This document shows, in pieces, positions 61,043 through 64,000 of a stretch of DNA of 64,000 nucleotides. Source of the stretch: Apiotrichum sp. Y4204 (lineage: Eukaryota; Basidiomycota; Tremellomycetes; Trichosporonales; Trichosporonaceae); assembly GCA_025531455.1 (NCBI GenBank), contig JAMYHL010000072.1, positions 124,001 to 188,000 of the forward strand, read 5' to 3'. Every line of letters starts with the position of its first letter. Positions within the stretch are counted from its first letter, which is position 1. Below the pieces are notes generated by a model. It did not search any database. It was not told the origin of the DNA and saw only the letters and a program-made list of their open reading frames with translations. The translations under genes were made by a program, and so were the position numbers.

Positions 61043-62176
61043 CTAGTTGCTCAACAACGCCGTGCGCTCATTCGGTGTCCCAGGTTGCGAAAGTGGCTTT
61101 CCAAAGTCGTCAATACCGAGTCGCTTCTGACGGCTCTTCCAGGCAAGACACAGGATCTGTCGTCAGCTATGTCTAGTCCATGTAGTAAATAGCTCACCAT
61201 TAAGGATGCCTGCATAGCACCCGTGACAGCGTAAGGCAACCATGACGTCCAGTCGGTGCCCTCCCCAGCGATGATGGAGGCGCAGAAGAGAATACTCCCC
61301 GGCACCTGAATCGCCATTGTGCCGAGACTGAGCGCTCCTACAAGGCGGGCGTGATATGTCTTGGCGATCTGAGGCGCATATTGCAAGATAGCAAGGGCCG
61401 TGGCGCTGAGGCCGCAGAACGCCGCGAGCCGCTGAAGAGTCGGATGCGGCGGGCGCGACGTCGGGAGGGAGAGGAGGAGTATGATGGTCAAAAGACCAAG
61501 GACGGTGAGATGCACGGCGACGATCCACGCCACGCCCAGCGCCTCCTTCCACTCCTTCTTGTTCTGGTGCAAAGCCTCCAGACGGCGCTCGGCAAGGTGG
61601 GCGTCGGGCGCCTCGTCGTCGTCTTCCACAGGGAGCATCTGTGGGATGCGCGGAAAGTAGATGAGATACAGGACGAGGCTGTGTTGTTAGCAGCTGTTGG
61701 GAACGTATGTGTCCAGCTGTTGACTCACATTATGGAGAACATGAGCCACTGCAGCCAGACCTGGACGAAGCGCATCAAGCTCTCGGCACACTGGCCTTTG
61801 CTGACGACGCGGCAGCACTGGAACTGCGGCCACTGCATGATGAGGAGGTTGAGCATGCCGCTCGCTGAGGATGTCGCGCCGAGGAGGAGGAAGAACTGGA
61901 CGGTTTGAGTTTGTGCCGCGCGAAGAACCGCCAACTCACTGGCGACAGGCCCTCAGATGTGCCAGTCATGATGATACGGAGATGCTGGCCTGTGAGTATA
62001 TTAAGAGAAAGCACACATACCTGCGGGAGATAGCTTATGATCAACCCGATGCAGAGGAAGACGGACAGCGCGAGGGTCAATGGATCATGGTTCTGTGCAT
62101 TAGCTGCAGCTGCCATGAAGCTTACCACAGCTGCAAAGATACGCACGCTAGGGCACTGCGAGACGTCGGGAATCAT
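61043..62176 (-). CDS. PQ-loop repeat membrane protein (SLC66-like)
   Basis: Five exons (62176-62021, 61984-61940, 61895-61729, 61678-61198, 61156-61043) give 320 residues with about seven hydrophobic segments. Two PQ-loops are visible: LIISYLPQHLRIIMTGTSEG followed by LSPFFLLLG, and LAILQYAPQIAKTYHARLVG followed by ALSLGTMAIQVPGSILFCAS. A charged loop with EDDDEAPD lies between them. The family includes vacuolar/lysosomal amino-acid exporters and sugar carriers; the substrate is not determinable. The 45-base second exon encodes exactly the segment after the first PQ. A signal-like Ala-rich start (AAVVSFMAAAANAQN) is present. Confidence 0.82.
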
Positions 62177-62788
62177 CCTGATGGCAAGCGCTGGCGGTGG
62201 TGGCGAGGATAGACACTGGAATAGCGATGAGATGGATGAAAGAGAAGACAAACGTGAACGTGAACGTGAAGTTGAGGGGTTGTCTCGAGTGGTCTCATTC
62301 CGCGCCGCGCCAACCGTGACAACAGTGGCTCCCAGTGGTGGCCCAGTCGTTCGTTCCATTTCGTCATGGGTGGCAATCACTGCCCACGGCCCACAACTCA
62401 CCGCCGGGCACAGCCGCAGCCGGGGCCCCGGAGAGCATTCCACGAAATCGGTCCGGACCGACAAGAAACACGTTCGAGGTTGGACGACGGAGATCATGAG
62501 GCTTTCCGCTTGAGGCGGAGGCAAATTGTCAGATACCAAGGTGCCACACTTCGTGGCCAAAATTCAAATTCCGCTAATGCCGTCTACATTGGCTGTTTCC
62601 TGCACCAAGACAATGCATGGGTGGGGGAGGAGATCTCGCACCCAGCTCCTCAGTCCTCCAGCCTGGCTGCGCTGGCGCTGGCGCTGGCACGCACCAGCTG
62701 CTCGCCTGCTCCCCACCCACTGGGTCTTGATCGCGATCAACTTTTGTCTCCTGCTCTTCGCCATCCCGCAAGAAAAACAGCCACCAAA
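62177..62788. other. Divergent promoter region between the PQ-loop gene and RPS14
   Basis: 612 bp. An ACGTGA tandem repeat (about 62252-62269) lies on the PQ-loop side and GCGCTG repeats (62669-62687) on the RPS14 side. No coding signal is seen. Confidence 0.5.
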
Positions 62789-63396
<608 letters not shown>

Positions 63397-63752
63397 GCAT
63401 CAGCATGTTCCCATTGGGGGGTGTTGTTGCTTATCTGGCGCCCCGTGTGTGCAACCTTTCATGGAAGCTTGTGCACGCGTTTCGCTTATAGGAGGCATGG
63501 ATATTCTCTCCTGCCGCCAATGGTCGCTAGACAGCACGCGCTATGCCAGTCCGTGGCTTGTCAATGGCAGTTTTGAGGTGCAATGGTTGCAGCAGCAGCG
63601 GAGTGGAGGAGTAGGCGTGATTACTAATATTCCTACTGACCTGCCGCGGATATGCATGTGGGAGGCGCGTCTGAACATGTCAGTGGGACGTGAAGTTTAG
63701 GGCAGAGCATCTCCAGGAGAACTGTTCCATCATATCTCTTCTCGAAAGCTTT

Positions 63753-63920
63753 GAGCTTTCAGAACAGGATAAGCTCACGGTCGAGGTGCGTCCCCTGGCT
63801 GGCTGTTATTGCATGGTTGCCTGTTACTGACTACTTTTAGCGTGCCCGTAAGATCCAGAGGTTCATGTCGCAGCCTCCACCCAGGGATTTTCAGCGGAAC
63901 CAAATTTTTCGCGTCGATCC
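63753..63920 (+). pseudogene. Partial, broken copy of ATP2
   Basis: Corresponds to 50895-51082 of ATP2 (end of exon 3, whole intron 3, most of exon 4 and the start of intron 4), same orientation, 12.9 kb away. By eye it differs by three substitutions and a net 20-base deletion that removes the exon 4 donor. The retained intron shows DNA-level duplication, not retroposition. It cannot encode a functional beta subunit. Confidence 0.92.
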
Positions 63921-63972
63921 GACTTTTAGCGTGCCTCAGTGTGGGAGTCCTGGGGGGCTCAGCTGAAAAGTC
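63921..63972. repeat. Imperfect inverted repeat beside the ATP2 fragment
   Basis: GACTTTTAGC at 63921 and GCTGAAAAGTC at 63962-63972 are complementary over 10 bp with one bulged base. The left arm (GACTTTTAGCGTGCC) itself repeats the ATP2 intron 3/exon 4 junction, so a second small ATP2 piece is present. Confidence 0.6.
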
Positions 63973-64000
63973 GGCAGAGTGTTCAACTCAGACCGACCAT

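Larger units (their letters stand above)
63397..64000. other. 3' flank of RPS14 with an ATP2-derived segment
   Basis: No intact gene. The first 350 bp show nothing recognised; the ATP2-derived segment and a following hairpin fill the right end, which is cut by the window. Confidence 0.55.

Overview
The window is nuclear DNA of a basidiomycete yeast-like fungus, most likely a tremellomycete (possibly Trichosporonales). The evidence is high-GC coding sequence with C-ending codons, many short spliceosomal introns (mostly 34-60 nt, GTGAGT/GTGCGT donors, a CTGAC or CTAAC branch site close to the acceptor), a DASH kinetochore subunit, a DSC E3 ligase subunit and a CSL transcription factor. Nothing bacterial or viral was seen. 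Genes were modelled by eye from splice signals, frame continuity and family motifs; every exon chain given keeps frame.

Layout. 1-3.26 kb: no supportable gene. 3.26-9 kb: mitochondrial ribosomal protein uS9m (-), BolA-like Bol2/Fra2 (+), DASH subunit Dad4 (+), aldose 1-epimerase (-). 9-18 kb: cytosolic leucyl-tRNA synthetase (+), then an SNF2-family protein (+) that has only the second helicase lobe plus zinc knuckles. 17.8-27 kb: WKF-domain protein (-), Arl1 GTPase (+), Dsc3 (-), myotubularin phosphatase Ymr1 (+). 27.5-34.5 kb: type II NADH dehydrogenase (+), fucose-permease-like MFS transporter (-), exosome cofactor Lrp1/Rrp47 (+), an unrecognised acidic protein (-). 36-46.6 kb: CSL transcription factor (-), dipeptidyl aminopeptidase (-), AP-2 sigma (+), Cox23 (-), Any1/SLC66-like PQ-loop protein (+), Qcr7 (-). 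47.6-52 kb: mL59 (-), ATP synthase beta (+), intron-bearing initiator tRNA-Met (-). 54.2-61 kb: a 2025-residue RING-PH-vWA scaffold of Far1/Ste5 architecture (+). 61-63.4 kb: a second PQ-loop protein (-) and ribosomal protein uS11 (+). The last 250 bp hold a broken copy of part of the ATP2 gene.

The genes do not form one pathway. Mitochondrial function is over-represented (uS9m, mL59, Nde/Ndi-type dehydrogenase, Qcr7, Cox23, Atp2), together with endomembrane traffic (Arl1, AP-2 sigma, Ymr1, Any1-like, Dsc3). Many neighbours are divergent over 300-600 bp, suggesting shared promoters. The strongest leads are the lobe-2-only SNF2 gene, the RING-PH-vWA scaffold, the tRNA-iMet with a six-base intron, the ATP2 fragment, and four promoter signals: TCACGTG E-boxes upstream of LRP1, phased ATTCCCGTT repeats upstream of the epimerase, a CSL site at the CSL gene's own start, and a 10-bp inverted repeat upstream of the SNF2 fragment.
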